Origin: Stichopus chloronotus
Taxonomy: Eukaryota; Echinodermata; Holothuroidea; Aspidochirotida; Stichopodidae
Direction: 5' to 3'
DNA length: 64,000 bases
NCBI GenBank assembly: GCA_021234535.1
Contig: CM037840.1
Coordinates: forward strand, 17,749,415 to 17,813,414
In this document: positions 11,292 through 25,200 of the stretch, in pieces
Layout of the letters: each line of letters starts with the position of its first letter
Position numbering within the stretch: the first letter of the stretch is position 1
Position numbers and translations under genes: made by a program
Notes under the pieces: generated by a model
Seen by the model: only the letters and a program-made list of their open reading frames with translations
Databases searched by the model: none
What the model was told of the DNA's origin: nothing

Positions 11292-12017
11292 GAATTGATT
11301 TTCAGTAGTTCGTCTGAAGAAGCTGTTCCTTCACCACTGGAATTCAATTATGCCTTGAAATTAATCGGTAGTGCACAGTTCCTCACTCTCAAGGAATCAG
11401 GAAGCTATGACGAAGATGATGGAGAGTTTTTGGCATAGTTCTTCAACCAGAATTTGCAGATGCCACAACAAGAGCCAGAAATTCCTGAACCTAGCTTATC
11501 AGATGAGGAGCTTTTCTCAAACCTTCCCCAAGTCGAACTTGACCGTTTTTATAACCTTGCTGGGCACTGTCTTAATCAAGAAAAGTGAGAAGGCTTGTGA
11601 CAAATGTTTGATTGAGGTTACCAGTGGACCTCAGGATGGGCCACATGAGGCAGCTATGCTCACCCTTTTGAGAGAGCACAGACAAGGTTGTTTGCAGCAT
11701 GTGTCTGAAAAAGCCTTTAACATGCTGGTTAAAGTGGAGACTCTGTTCAGGGGCAAGTAAAGAAATCTCATTAAGGGACCCAATATCAAAGATGTTCTTG
11801 TCATTGAAGCAGAACAGCTGACCAAAGATATCAAGATCTCTCCCTGCCACAATCTCAAACATAATCTCATTAGTAAATTCATCAATGTTCACTTGCACTT
11901 TTTCTCCAAAAAAAAAGAAATTAGGAACTGTTGAAGGAGTCAGCAAGACAGAAGAGACATGGTGAACTTGTCAGCAAGACTATGGGTACACTAGCTAAGA
12001 AAGTGAAATACTCTTGA
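11292..12017 (+). pseudogene. Decayed THAP/P-element-type transposase, C-terminal part
   Basis: Degenerate coding remnant. One frame from 11292 to 11589 reads LKLIGSAQFL and PEPSLSDEELFSNLPQVELD, with one TAG at 11436-11438. After a frameshift near 11580-11590 the next frame reads KACDKCLIEVTS, LLREHRQGCLQ and KAFNMLVKVETLFR. A TAA at 11758-11760 interrupts it, but the same frame goes on with CHNLKHNLISKFINVHLHFF. A further shift leads to SKTMGTLAKK and a terminal TGA (12015-12017). The pattern of C-x2-C, a leucine-rich segment, KVETLFR and a basic tail matches the C-terminal region of THAP9/P-element-like transposases as I know them; a profile search was not possible. At least two stops and two frameshifts make it inactive. 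No THAP domain is seen upstream on this strand. Confidence 0.65.
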
Positions 12018-14514
12018 AGTGTCTTTTTTTTTTCAATTTTTCTCAAGTTTTGTGTTCACTCACTATTTTTTTTTTTTGTTCGCTGTTTCATCCTTGGTTG
12101 TAATTTAGTATGTACGTACAGAAATAGTTAATAATGCTGGCATTTGCATAAACTTTAGATACCTTCATGATTCACCTCAATAACCTACCTTTCAGATCAA
12201 AGTCTCCCCAAGGGCTTTTTTCTACGTCTTTCTATGTTTCATACAATGTATGCTGTCAAAATTTCTAATGTTTGCTGGCAATTTGATAAAAGTGTACCTA
12301 CAGTCAAAAATCCAAAATTAAAGACCATTAAGAGTGAATTCTAACAGTCCAACTCCCATCTTCATAGGGCATTCCTGAGCTGAGATATAAAATGTTGAAG
12401 TTTATTCACTCAAACTGAAATGTGTAGGGGTCAAGTTACACATGATTAAGGACCGCAGTTTTATATTCTCCTTCAAACTAGTTATTCATAATTACCTTTC
12501 GTGCTATACTTTCTAATATGTTATGACAATCGGGCCCAGGGCCCAATGTTGGGAGAACTCTAAAATGAAGCTCTGATTCTAGACAACAATATTTTTGTAT
12601 GTTTCTTCAAATGCTTTATCCATAGATACCTCACATGTCATACTTCGTATTACTTCGAAATTGGTGGGACCGGGATCCAAGGGCCCGGCCCAAACTAGGG
12701 AGGGGGTTCTTAAACTAGCACAATGTATTCTAAATGTTTCTATCACAAATTTTCCAGCCAATTGAGTTCACCTGAATTTAACTGACCTTTCGGGCCTTTG
12801 TTGTTGCCAAGGGGCATCTTCCCATTTGCAGCCCCTGCCCCCTCTTTGTTCTCCTCCTTGTGCCTCGAGGGATCTTCAGCGAATAATGTTTTGTCTCCCC
12901 CTGACGTGGTACCAATATAAATTCTAAACGTTTGCTTTAAAATCAAGAGTGTACTCTGTATGTACCATGCAGTCATCAAAATAGGATGTCTACTCTGGCC
13001 CCATGTGACATTAATTGTCCCCCTCCCCGAACCCATATCATTGTGAGTGACTCCCCACAGATTTTGTACACGAAACCCCACCCCTCTCGTTCAATAGAGA
13101 CCAGAAATACGACAAAAGAAAACCCGCAACGCTTAAAGTCAATCTTCAGTCATGCCCAGTGTGCTCTAGATATGCAGGAAATGGAAACAAAATGGCGTCC
13201 AATTTTAAGTTGTCGCTACTCTCCATAGAAAGGTACTCTAGACAAGGTGAGGAGTGAGGATAGGATTATTGAAGAGGAGCACCACCATCATTATCGCGGA
13301 AATTTCTGGCTTCTTAAGTCACCCAGATGGGCGGAACTACATTTCTCAAGTGTTTTGTGATGTATTTATCGAGACTTAAAACAGAGATCTCATGTTTGCA
13401 ATTTGAATTATGCATAATTTATTCAACCATCCCTTGGCAAATTTGAGGGGTGAGGGAAGCTAAACTTTTAGCTACCTGTTTTCATCGAGAGACTGAGTCC
13501 CATGGCCCTCCCTCCCTTACCTCCAGGTTCGATCGCCACTGAAAGTGAGTAGATAGAACCAAAAATGCAGTGAATGGCTGGTCTTATCAAACCCAGATAA
13601 TTTGAAAAAAAAAACTTTTAAAATCGTCCCAACATATATCAAAAGGAAGAAAAACTTACAACTGGCAGCCAAATAGATGAAGGTCAAATTAAACTGCATT
13701 GTCAATGTATAAAAAGTATCCAATTTTATTTCGATTCCTTTTTGAGAGTGGAGGGATATTTGAAGCAGAATACGGATGGATGACCGAGTGGATGCTGACC
13801 CGGGGGGGGGGGGGGAGGGGCGGGAGATGGTTTCTCTAGATCCCTTTTGAACTTTTTGCTTATGTAAGATGTCTCAGGGCCCAGCCGATTTAGGTTTATT
13901 GCAAAGGGGATTTTTGACGATGGCTTGTGGATGAGTGATGGCTCTCCTGATGGATAGGTCAAAGGAGGGGTGTCCCGTTTTGAAACTGTTAGCTTTCGTA
14001 AATGCAAAATGGTGCTGTATTTGATGTTAGGTTTGACCAGAATGCAACTCCAGAATTCACAGTTTTTAAGTAATGATTTCTTCTTTTATTTGTTTGGTGA
14101 AATACCCATCCATGGACCTTACATACGGTTATTTGGGATGAAAATTTAACAAGTCGGTACACAGAACTAAACCAATCCGCATCCCCTAAATTCTGGCCCT
14201 CTGTCACGACAAGAAAAATGCACGTCAATATTTCATATTTTCAACCAATCGAACCAACCAATCGAACCAATTGACTTGTAGCAAACAATGAAGTCTTCTG
14301 ATATAAAATGACTCTCAGAAAATTACAGGAAATGCCTCTCTGGCCTTCTAGGTTTCAATTATTCTTTATTTTGTAGAATAAAGGTTTGGAAACTTTTTCA
14401 CTACGAATGGTGTATAATTCATAGATGAGTAAGAGCATGCGATCGTGATTTATGTTGAGTGCCAAAAGAGGGACCTAAACATTCTCTCGAAAAAACTAAA
14501 ACAGTACTTGCAAG

Positions 14515-14951
14515 GAGGGGCGTAGCTAAAAGTTTGTTTTGAAGGGAGGGGGGTGGCAAATAAATGAGGTCGCCTCGACAAGAAATCATGGAGGATCGTT
14601 TCAAACAAAGTTACAGCGTGGCACTGCAGTTGTAAATCCAGGTTTTCGAACAAATGGGATAATTGTGGGAAGACTTAGCAGAGTGCCACCATCACTTGAA
14701 ATGCAGCATACCAGAAAATTTTTGGATTAAAATACCATCAGATAGAAAGATATAACCCTTCCCATCCTTGGCAACTTGAAGCACCTGAAAATGTCAGTGT
14801 CAGTATTTTGTTGTATGATAAACCCCTGGCCCTCCTCCTGTATTATTGGAAGTTTCAAAATTTGCCGAGTGGATCACTCATTTGCCGACAGTCACATGCT
14901 CGGGGCAGGGGGGTGTCACACCCCCTACACACCACTATAGCTATGACCCTG
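14515..14951. mobile_element. Possible short DNA-transposon relic
   Basis: The left end GAGGGGCGTAGCTA (14515-14528) and the right end, read inward, CAGGGTCATAGCTA (14938-14951) match at 11 of 14. No convincing target duplication. Near the right end lies a GGGGGTGT/ACACCCCC inverted pair (about 14909-14926). Confidence 0.35.
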
Positions 14952-15213
14952 GCCTCCACTTCACACATTTTGTATATTAGAATGACTCTTTTCTTTTCTT
15001 GAACCTGTGTACTGTTCAGTTGTGCAAAGGAGTTTGCACAGTAAAAATTAATAGTTAACTCCCTTCTTCAAACCAAAATGCTAGGCTAAACAGTTGGCAC
15101 TGCATGAAAGGCTGGGTAAAAAGCATCACCATGTTTAGGGAAAAAAATCCTCCAAAGTATGTTTCAATGCTTTGATTCTCAATACCTGCAGCTTTCAAGC
15201 ATGTTGCGGCAAC

Positions 15214-15233
15214 GGGGGGGGGGGGGGGGGGGG
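15214..15233. repeat. 20-base G homopolymer
   Basis: Uninterrupted G20 on the plus strand. Other long G or C runs lie near 13802-13815, 41180-41190, 41431-41442, 42440-42450, 45494-45507, 48429-48441 and 48643-48656. Confidence 0.85.
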
Positions 15234-16730
15234 CGTGGGGACAGACTCAACCAATAACATTGTTGCTACAGTTAATACTACAAGTATTTTTCCCTTAAGG
15301 TTAATGAAATGAATGTAAGCTTTAAGATACAGTTCACCTTCACAAATATTTATTTACAATTGTTATGACTGAAAAATGCAATGATTTTGATATACATGTA
15401 CATGTAAGTAATTTTGAACCCAATAAAATCAGCATTTTGAAACGATAAGAAAATTGCAATTCATTTTCAAGATGTTCAGACTTCAAAATTAGAAATATTT
15501 ACATCGTATATGTACATCATATATACATAATATTCTTTTCTTGCACTGTACTTGTCTTAACCTAACAAGGTAACTTAGCTCTATTTATATCATCATGATA
15601 ACATCTGGTTCACATTCAAAAGACTTCCTGAACAAACCTTTAGAATACAACTTAACTACAACGTTTGTTCCGTCATGTATCACGGTAATGACAGTTTACA
15701 ATAATAAAAGAAGTTGATTAATGTCTCCAACAAGTTGAAGTAGGCCATACTTATTGCTATTGGAACACCCAAATGGGCAAAACTAACTGCCAATAAAAGG
15801 GATCAAAATTTCAAAAACTACTATATTGTCAGTATAAAGTGGGAGCACTGGCAGAAGGAAGATACTGATTACAATAGCACAGTCTTGTAAACCAACATAT
15901 TTTGTCTGTGAAGCCAACTAATTTTACTGTTTGTAAATTTAGATCAATCTATTCTGGAAGAGTAGGCAGACCAGAATAATGTAAAATATTGCAAAGGATT
16001 ACAAGTGGTTGTATGCTATCTCCACTAACTGTGGGCATCCTTTGGTAAATAATTTTAATCAATGCAGAGAAAAGTACAATGAACATGTGATTATTTGCCC
16101 ATGTCAGTAAATGATCCTTGGAGTTGCTATAAGATGTTTGTATCTTATATATATTGATGGTCTACCTAAATGAAATGTCAATTAATTGCTGACACTTCCT
16201 TTGTAACATTTGATAAGTTTTCATATTTTGTCAAAAAAGAAAATGACCAAAGCTTATCGTCAAGCTATCAATTCTAGGAAGCTGGTCAAGTATACTCAAG
16301 GTGATTTTTCTGGTCCAAGAGAAGCAAAGTTCCTCTTATGAGTGGGATACACTATTCAAAAAGCATGAACATGTTGGTACATGTCTGCACTGATGTTTAA
16401 GTCATTACCATGTTCAAATCATTGTAGCTTGCATTGACTATTCATTAAAAGTTAACTGCCAGGTCAACCAAAATTTGTAATTGGGGTGGAAGATACAAAC
16501 TCACTGCTAAGGTTAAACACTCTGGCTAGACCTTAGTAGAAAATTCAAAACACAGGTACTAGATATCAGTGCAGTGTGACACTAATCACACATTGCCATT
16601 CTTCAAATGAGACTGGCAAATTAATTAACAGTGTTCAGCTCATCAATGTATGTAACTCTCATAAAACATGTTGTAGTACAGTTGATAAAGGGTTTGTTTA
16701 ACATAAGTAACCTACTGATAAACTGATTAA

Positions 16731-18431
16731 AGGCTGTAATGCATCACCCCAGACAGTTTCAATTCTCCCAACCACCTACCTCTAGTCCCTCCCTCAGCCT
16801 GTCTTGCATTCCTCCACATGTGTAATCAAAACAATGGATCCCTGTGTACGCTGTGTAATACGAGCTGCTCTGCATCTTTCGAATTTGCTGGCAATCTAAG
16901 AGTGCTGTAACTTAGAACCAGTTGAGAATTTTCCTTTCAGGGAGGTAAAAATATAGCTTAGTGTAGGGAACCCCACTTTTCCTGGTTGGATGGCGCTAGA
17001 CTTTCTCTGTTTGACTGTTTCCGATTTCAGCGCTTAGTTTTCAGAAGTCTAGTCCTTGTTTATTTCAGCGCAGGAAATTCTCTGTTTAATGTATTCCTTC
17101 ACAAATCAGGCGTTTTACGTAACTATGCAGATTTGTTAGCCGTTTACTCGGCGTAACATCCTGTTCATTCAATGCACCCCTTTGTTCCCCGGTTCCTTGC
17201 TAGTTGCACCGGCTACTCCGGTAGCGTCACTTTCACCTCAGAATTTGACTACACCAGATGCATGTTCGTAGCAAACCCTGTACAATTTCGTTTTAGTCGA
17301 TTTTACTTACGTGGCCATGACAATTCAGCTCATTGAAGGTAAATATATACTTCTAAGATCATTAGCATTGGAACGTTTAGGAATCGTAACAGATCTAAAC
17401 GACCAGAGAGTAAATCTCGGTAACTTTCCTCAAGTAGGCTTTGCTTGTCTTGAACGTATGTATTGTGTGTAACGTTAAGCACTGCATCGATTGTGTTATA
17501 GTATTGTTAACTATAGGTGTGTGCGTGTTACAAGTATGAGAGCTGTACTCACTATGGTAACTCATGTTAATTGTGAATAGCGCCCTCGATTCCGTAAAGG
17601 TAGTATTCAATATGGCCGTTCCAAGATGGCTGCGCCCATCTCTCGTTAAGCGTAACCGACACATATATTTGTGTACCAATTAAAGTATGCTTGGGCCCAC
17701 TTTCAATTGATCAGGTTGCTGTATAAGTATGATTGAGGTTCAGCGACATCTTCACGGAAGTAAATTTAAAGAACTATACAATTTTCGGGATCATTTCAGT
17801 TAAGATGGTCATCGTTAGCATGTACTGTAGCTAGTCATGTGACAGTAGTTATTGATAGTTAATTCATTGATAATGCCGTATATGTTATGTGATTGTACAA
17901 TGTTTGGTACAGTTTTTGATGAATTGGTCCTTTTTGGGATGCATATTTTAAAGAGTTCAGATTAACAGCTGATTACAATTTATTACCTTTTGGGAAATTT
18001 GACTTTGGTAATTCTTGGCGGCACAAAATATTCTGGGAACCAGTGAGGCACCACAAATTTTATGCCTGGGTTTCCATTGCTTTAGTGTAGGTTTAGTCAT
18101 TCGACATATTGCTTTAATTGCTTCCGACAACTTTTTTAGGTACTTCCTGTTTCCGTCACTTTTGATTTTTTTTCATATTTTAAATTTTGTTTTATTTTTT
18201 TTTACTCTACTAGCTAGTATAGTTCGCATTTTTATAGTCATTCATTAATTTTATTTTCAGGGCTGTTTTGTCTGGGCTGAGTGCCACCGACTGTCGTAAT
18301 AGATGAAGAAGAGATATTTAATTTCGAGTCACGAGTCGGCCTACTGTCTGCTACTATAACTACCGCCCCCTAACTGTTACCCGCGCATGACCTGCCACTC
18401 TGGCACCACATTAGGGTGATGCAATACGGCT
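16731..18431 (-). mobile_element. TTAA-flanked MITE, copy A, split by a solo-LTR-like insertion
   Basis: Left part 16731-16957 and right part 18415-18431 together match, in inverted orientation, the intact copy at 26939-27187. The ends read AGGCTGTAATGCATCACCC at the left and GGGTGATGCAATACGGC at the right, with TTAA outside each (16727-16730, 18432-18435). The break point falls inside a TTAG sequence. Confidence 0.75.
16962..18410. mobile_element. Solo-LTR-like insertion (1449 bp)
   Basis: The segment starts TGTAGGGAACC, ends GGCACCACA (the TG...CA rule), and is flanked by TTAG at 16958-16961 and 18411-18414. Because it interrupts the MITE, both boundaries are defined to the base. It contains tandem YY1-like sites (AATATGGCC and AAGATGGCTGC, about 17610-17632) and a TATAAG at about 17722, as expected of an LTR promoter. 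No retrotransposon coding was seen, so internal recombination to a solo LTR is inferred. Confidence 0.6.
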
Positions 18432-18956
18432 TTAAGTGAAGAAGTAACCAAGTATTTTAAACTTTGAGTGAATTGACAACCAATGATTCATTTTCTTGGC
18501 TAACATGGTCTAGGAAAGTTACAAAGATAATACATTCACACTAACTTCTTCATGTACAAATGGAAGGATGGTAGTGAATGTGTTTGATCATTTTATATTA
18601 TTTTTAATATGAACATTGAACATTTGATTCCTTTCAACTACTCAGTCAATGTCCTATTCCAAAATGAGAATGTAATTCTCTGCACCATATATCATGTAGA
18701 ACATATTTTTGAATGTTACTTGCTGTAGATAGTAGTATTATATTAACTTCTTACATTCATAACTTTCAATTTTTAAATTAATATGATAACATAACATGAT
18801 TTTGTTAACAACATGCAAAAGGAAGTGATTCATCAGTTAACTTTTTTTTACTAAAGTTTCAGTACATTACCGCACATCATGTTATTACATAAACACTTAG
18901 GCTATGTATCTTTCCACTAATGTAGTAACCGCATAAGCTACTGTATCATTACTATC

Positions 18957-19055
18957 TTTATTGCTCTCTGTTGCTGACGTATTGTGTAGAATTCTCCCTG
19001 TGTTATAGTACCAATTGTTTGGAATAATAACTTGGATCTTCAGTGGGTATTTAAT
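18957..19055 (-). terminator. Candidate poly(A) signals of CTL copy 1
   Basis: Read on the minus strand there is ATTAAA at 19050-19055, about 70 nt past the stop, and AATAAA at 18957-18962, about 165 nt past it. In AT-rich DNA either could be chance; transcript ends would decide. Confidence 0.3.
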
Positions 19056-19124
19056 TCCATCTTAGGTGTTTCAGATGTTGCCCTACTCACAATGCTGCAT
19101 CTTTTCAACAGTCTAGAGTGGTTC

Positions 19125-19243
19125 TCACTCTTCATCAGTGGATGGTTCCTCAAAGTTGTTCTTTTTACCCACAAGGCCCTTCAGTTCTTTTGACATATAA
19201 TAGGGTTTCTCTGCTGAGCCATCATGTCTCTCCAAGTCTTCCA
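19125..19243 (-). CDS. CTL copy 1, coding exon 20 (stop)
   Basis: Reads [20 protein letters not shown], then a cytosolic tail ending EEPSTDEE and TGA. The tail is ten residues longer than in copy 2 and acidic at its end. Acceptor caacag. Confidence 0.93.
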
Positions 19244-22200
19244 CTGTTGAACAAACAAAACAAAAATGAAGGAAAAAAAAGCACCAGTCAGAGGATGGTC
19301 GTTGGTGACAAAAAGAGAAGCAGAGCAACGATGTGCATTCAAGTTAGAAAGTCTTCACATCCTTCACTAACATTTGGTTATACTTCTATCACTGACAAAC
19401 ATTTATGACAATACTATTGTTGTGAGAATCCGTGAATATTCAATAACTATTTGCAGTGATCTGATTGGACACTTTAATATGTACACTAGACAGCAGGAAT
19501 TGAACATTTTTCATGCATTTCTGTGTTGTTCAAAACTCTGTAAGTGACAATATATTTTTTTGTAAAAATTTGCACATGCAAACCCTAATGTAGAGAACTA
19601 GGTGATTAATCATACCCTCCAGTAATAGTATGCCTATATGCCTCTTTATAGCAAGTTCACCTCTTTAATTTCAGGTGCCCTTAGTCTTTTTACCTCAGTG
19701 TCATGGAGACACGGATTAGTTTTTCACACCAAGTTTAATGCATTGTGTTGTCTGAACAGTCCTGACTTTAGTTTTGATCCATAGCTCTCTTTGGACAGTT
19801 AAAACAATAGGCAACGCAATATTAAAAATATTCTCTTAAAGTCCATAATAATATGAAACTACATGTCAACAACTTTCAATCTGCTTCATGTTTCGTGTGT
19901 AGATACAGATTTTTGGAAAATGCAAAAAGTTTTTCAGAGATACAATGGACAACAAAACTGTTGTGTGACTTTTACGTCATCATGCTGTGATTATGACTTA
20001 TTCATGAGGAACCTGGAATGGTATTTATTGTAAAATGCATTACAACTTCAATATCTCTGTGGACCAAGTGGGTTTTGTTTTTATGGGAAAATGGCTTGTA
20101 TGGTCACTATTGAATATTCTCCATTTTGACACTTATTTTGGATGGTCTGGAATATTCTTTTAAGTCATGAGGTAACACCCTTGCATGCATTTATTAATTA
20201 TTCTCTAGTTTTTGGCTTCCATTCTCTTGTATACATTCTGGTTGCTTTCCCTCATGGTCCCACATGATTAAGAGAAGTCTTGGTCTTGTCCTTTGAACTA
20301 TGCAGTTGTTTGTCAGTACTACATATACCTTTTATTTGAAATCAACTTATAGTTGACTTAATTGGATCAGGAAATAAATGATCATGAAGGAAAATCACGA
20401 AGTTTATCACCTGGTAGGATCATTTCTTTCCACAAAGAAAGATGGAAGATCAATACTGTCCCACACAAAAAGCAGATTGAACCACCCCTCCCTTCCCCAC
20501 TCCTTAGGATAATTCTAAACATAGCAATACTTACAGAAACACATGAACAGTGTGTCTACAGCCATGTCATACACACTAAAGAAACACCACGCAATGAAGT
20601 ATGTACCAATGCATATAATCTGTGAAAAGAAAAATGCAACATCCTGTTAGATGACCAAATCAACACACAGTTCTTTTGAAACATATGAATGAAATTTATA
20701 CCATACAACACTGCACTCTTAGAACAAATGAACATCCATCATTGATTATGAAAATACAAGAAGCAAATCTTTGAAATAAATTTAATGCCAAATATTCTAT
20801 TAGACTAGCAAAGTAAAACATGGTCCTTCCAAACACTTACATTGAAAGAAAAAACAACATGCAAGAATGGACCTTAGATCAAATGGACATTACTCATTGA
20901 TTACGAAAATTAAATTAGCATATGTTTGATATAAAAGTAATTCAAAATATTGAAACAAGTTTGAAATGATGCCTTGTCTTGATCAACTTACTATGATAGG
21001 TGTCCAGTAGTATGTGACATCTGGTATCCCAAGGAATGAACTCACAAAGGTGATTTGGTTGGTGAAGTAAAAGAATGAAGCTAGACCAATCAGTGCTGTT
21101 ACCATAAACTTGCCCAGTAATAGAATGTAATCGGTGATATTATTTACTACTGCAACTCTGTGGGACCAAAAGAAAATATTTAGAGGCTTTCAGTGGCACT
21201 ATAACATTATACTTCATGTATTGCTTTGCAGAGAAGTAACATGCAGAAGATACTTTACATGAAAGTTCCATCCAAATTTACCTACAATGTGAATGGAGAA
21301 CATTGTGAAGCATTTGGGTCATGTTGAATTTGTCATTTTCATGTTGTGTGATATTAATACACTAGCAGTAATCCTTTTTCATTGATTGAATCAGATATGC
21401 TTTAATTGATTGATACAAAGAAAGCATACATGTTTTCTTTTCTACATTGTGTCTTTGATTTGCTTACATGTGCAAGTTAAATAGAACAAGAAGATCACCA
21501 AAAGCAAAAAAAGGTACAAAAAATAATAAAAGCAAAAAGCACACATTAAAAAACAAACATCAGAATAGCACAAAACATTTATCTCACCTCAAAATGTTCC
21601 TCAAGAGGAGCCAGAAAGCCTCCTGAGAAGCAGGACAGAAGCTTTTACCATATATGGCAATCTGTTATGATAGAAAGTGTAGGAAATTTGAAATAATATT
21701 AATTAAATCAGTCTGCAGTTTATAGGGAATGATAGAATACTCCCTAATAATGTATGAAAAAAAGGAACACAATCATGCACTAATGCTTAGTTTAATACCG
21801 CCCCCTATTTAGAAAGTTTCATATTGACTGCCTTCAAACACTGTGACAGTAAAAGAGACTTCAAACACTGTAACAAAGACAGAACAATGCCTACAAAATC
21901 AGTTTGTTGTCTATCAACCTGATCTTTCAAAAAAAAGATTATAATATAAAGAAAGGCTCAAAGTGAGTGTCATTTCACAAAAATGTACAGTATAGCCATT
22001 ATGTATACTTACAATGATATAAGCATTTTTGTTGATAAACTTCATTACTTTTTCAACCAACCAGAAGAGGCATTTTAGACATTTAAGGATGTACTGCACC
22101 GCTTTATTGTCGGCTTTACCTGAAAGACAAAAAAAAAAGCAGTGCTGCTATTGAATCAGACCATCAAGTTTTTTTGTCCACAAAATTGGAAAAAAAGAAC

Positions 22201-25200
22201 AATATAAATTTAACCACCACATCACACAATGAGACCAACTTTTACAATCTTCGAAATCATCTTTATGACAATATCTTTGTCGATACAATCAAAACCTTCT
22301 TAGAGGTTTTAGAGAGACACTTCTAAATTTTTAATCTTATGGGATGCATCTTTAGGGAAGCCCGATTTCAGGACCCAGTTCTGGAATAGCTTCCCAGATC
22401 CAAAGTTTTATTAACACATTTGACAAAAGACTTCTTTTCCTCAGATTGGCATTTCTTAAACCTATTCAATGCATCATTCACTGCACAAACTTCAGCATGT
22501 ATGCCTCAATAAGAACATGTCATGCTTGTACATAACATTCATGTTGTAGTATTAATGTGCACTGTAAAATGTCATATTATGACTGTGCAACAAACTTGTA
22601 GACTAATGGAAGTTATATAATTTAGTTTTTTAGTACTCCACTGACTGCTGGGACCCGGGTCGTATTCATACATTATCTCTTGTCAGTCTGCCATCCATTG
22701 TCAGATAAAATGTGTATTAAACAAACAATTTAAGCCTTGAATTTTGCACACACTATCACTCACTCTAAAATTACTACGAGAAGTGCAATTCTTTGCACAC
22801 CTAGATAGAGAATGGGAAGCTTAATTAAATAGCACACCTACCACAATCCATAATTTTCTGAGCAGTACAATTCACAGCACACATAGAAAATCTAAACCTC
22901 AAGGTCCCCTTTATGTATTTTTAAGTATTGCTACCTCTATATAAAACCCTTACCTTTCAGTTTCCTCTCAACATACTCCAAAATGACTCTAATTAATTGA
23001 ATAATGGCTATGATTAGTGATCCAAACGCCAGAGAGCCAAGGTGGTACCTGAAAAATGGAAAGGAAAATAGGGTATGAGATCATAAACCCTGGTAACTTC
23101 CATAATGCAAAGTACAGTTCATAGGCCTATATGTTTGTTCCATAGCAAGTAACACATTTAATGATCTACAGGACATTTACATGATGTCAACATAACAGAT
23201 TAACTGACCTGACAGAACGCCAAAGGCTGTATACGACAGGGAATGCAGGGATGTCCTGTGGCTTGGTAAATGCCCAATAATAAGATGCAAATGCTCCAGC
23301 CAGAGTCATCTGACCGAGGGCAATGATGAAGTTGACGAGCCAAAACAGCATAAAGACATTGTAGAACTGAAGATACACTGTATACCATGGCAACGCGTAC
23401 TCTGCAAATTGGCAACGAGCAGTGGTGTTGGGGTAGGTGTCATTAAATGTCTGCAAGACAAAAAGAAATGATGTTGAAGTTAGACATCAGCAATTAATGA
23501 AAGGAACAGAGTAGACGAATGAGAGAGTAAAGGAATGTCATAATGTTAATTGGTTAGTCTGTAACTTCCTTAAATATGAGCTCAATAAGCTTTAGTTCAA
23601 ACTAATTATTTGGAGTAAACTTTCAAGGTATTTCTAAAAGAGACTGATATCTGGAAACTGGCATAATCAGCTATAAACTGGCTTCGCCAACACTCTGTAG
23701 GTTGAACTTCCATCGGCACAGCAACTATCAGCAAAGGCTCCATAGTTGCAGATTTGTTGTTGGTAGTAAAATCTCAGCAGAACTTGAGGGATTTTTCAAT
23801 CAGTTTGCTTTTAATTTTAACTAATACTTCTACAAATATCTTACCATTACTTTCAATATTTGCAGATTTTCAATATTCATGATTATTTTTGATATTTCAT
23901 CACATTTTTATTCTCGATTTTTAGGATATTACTAATAATTTCAATTTTTCTCAATGCAATAATCAAACCGAATCAAAACTGGTAATTACAGGCTTCGCTT
24001 ATACAGCCAGTTTACTGTGAAAACTTAATTGAAGGCTTTTCAAAGAAAATATCATTATAACCAACAGATGAGGAGAATGTGTTTTGCATGTACTACTCAC
24101 ATCAAAGTCACAGTCTGTACCATTGGCAATTGCAAAGTCAGAGGGTGCATCAACCACTGTGTAATGGTTTCTGTATGATGTAGACACAAATAGAGCAATA
24201 GACAGCCAGAGGAGAACGATAAATATCTCCATAATGAATGGGATGATTGGCCAAAACAGCGTTGAGAACATGTGACCAACAGCTCTGAAAGAGAGAATAC
24301 ACAAATACTTACATTTATAAGAGATTGTTATTAGATAGCAAAGGATAATACAATGCAACACGATTTTCATATACAGTATGATGACCAACAAGGAGATCCT
24401 GAGCAGTGGCTGCAGCAGTTTGACAGTGTAGTGTCAATGCCATTCTGGTTGTTCTCCTTCCCTGTTGTAATTTTTTGCAGGTAGGATATGCTGAGCCAGC
24501 AAACAATCAAATCTTCCTAGTTCTTTTCATTTCTTCCTAGTTTGGGGCATAATTTTGCCAAAAAAAAATTTCATGAATTTTCAGCCATCTTCTGTGGAAT
24601 TTTCATCGAATTTTGTGGCGACATGAGGTGTAGGGATTTGATTTTCATGAAGGGTTAGCAAGGATCAGTGCTGGCTCAAGTTGGTCGTCACCAACCAGCA
24701 TGACTAGAAACCTGATGAGATCACTAAGTTTCAGTCCACAAAGTTAAAAAGTGCAAAACCATCCATGCAATTAGGCAATGGAAACCATCTGACATATATT
24801 TTATGGTTACAGCAGCTTAAAAAAAAAGATAAAAAATTAAAAGATCTAACATCTTTAATGTTAATGCGCTCATGTTCACTTTCTTTTTGTGGCCTCCTTT
24901 CATCAAAGTATTTTTCCATACCACTGATACACATCAGGTGTACACAATGGCATGAATCTATGTCTGTATTGGAGAACATGAGCTGGTAGTCATGTCATTC
25001 TTCTAACACCATATTTGCTAAAGTGTAACTCCTTAAAGATTTTGATAATTACATGCAACTGTTGTTAATCACCCAGCATGGTTGTGTTTACTCCATCAAA
25101 TACTGACATCTGAACACATTAGTGAAAGCAGACCAACGTTGTTATTACAACAATGAACAAATAGTATTAAAGGAAACAAAGAGCAAAGAGTTTACAGAGT

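Larger units (their letters stand above)
12018..16726. other. Intergenic, no supported gene
   Basis: Holds G-tracts, a possible transposon relic (14515-14951) and a loosely repetitive block at 12540-12930 in which GGGCCC-rich and TTCTAAATGTTT-like pieces recur. Nothing looks coding on either strand. Confidence 0.4.

Noticed and set aside
17318..17340. ATG ACA ATT CAG... followed by a good donor (gtaaat) on the plus strand, looking like a first exon
   Set aside because: It lies inside the solo-LTR-like insertion. The best downstream acceptor (18260) leads to a stop after six codons.
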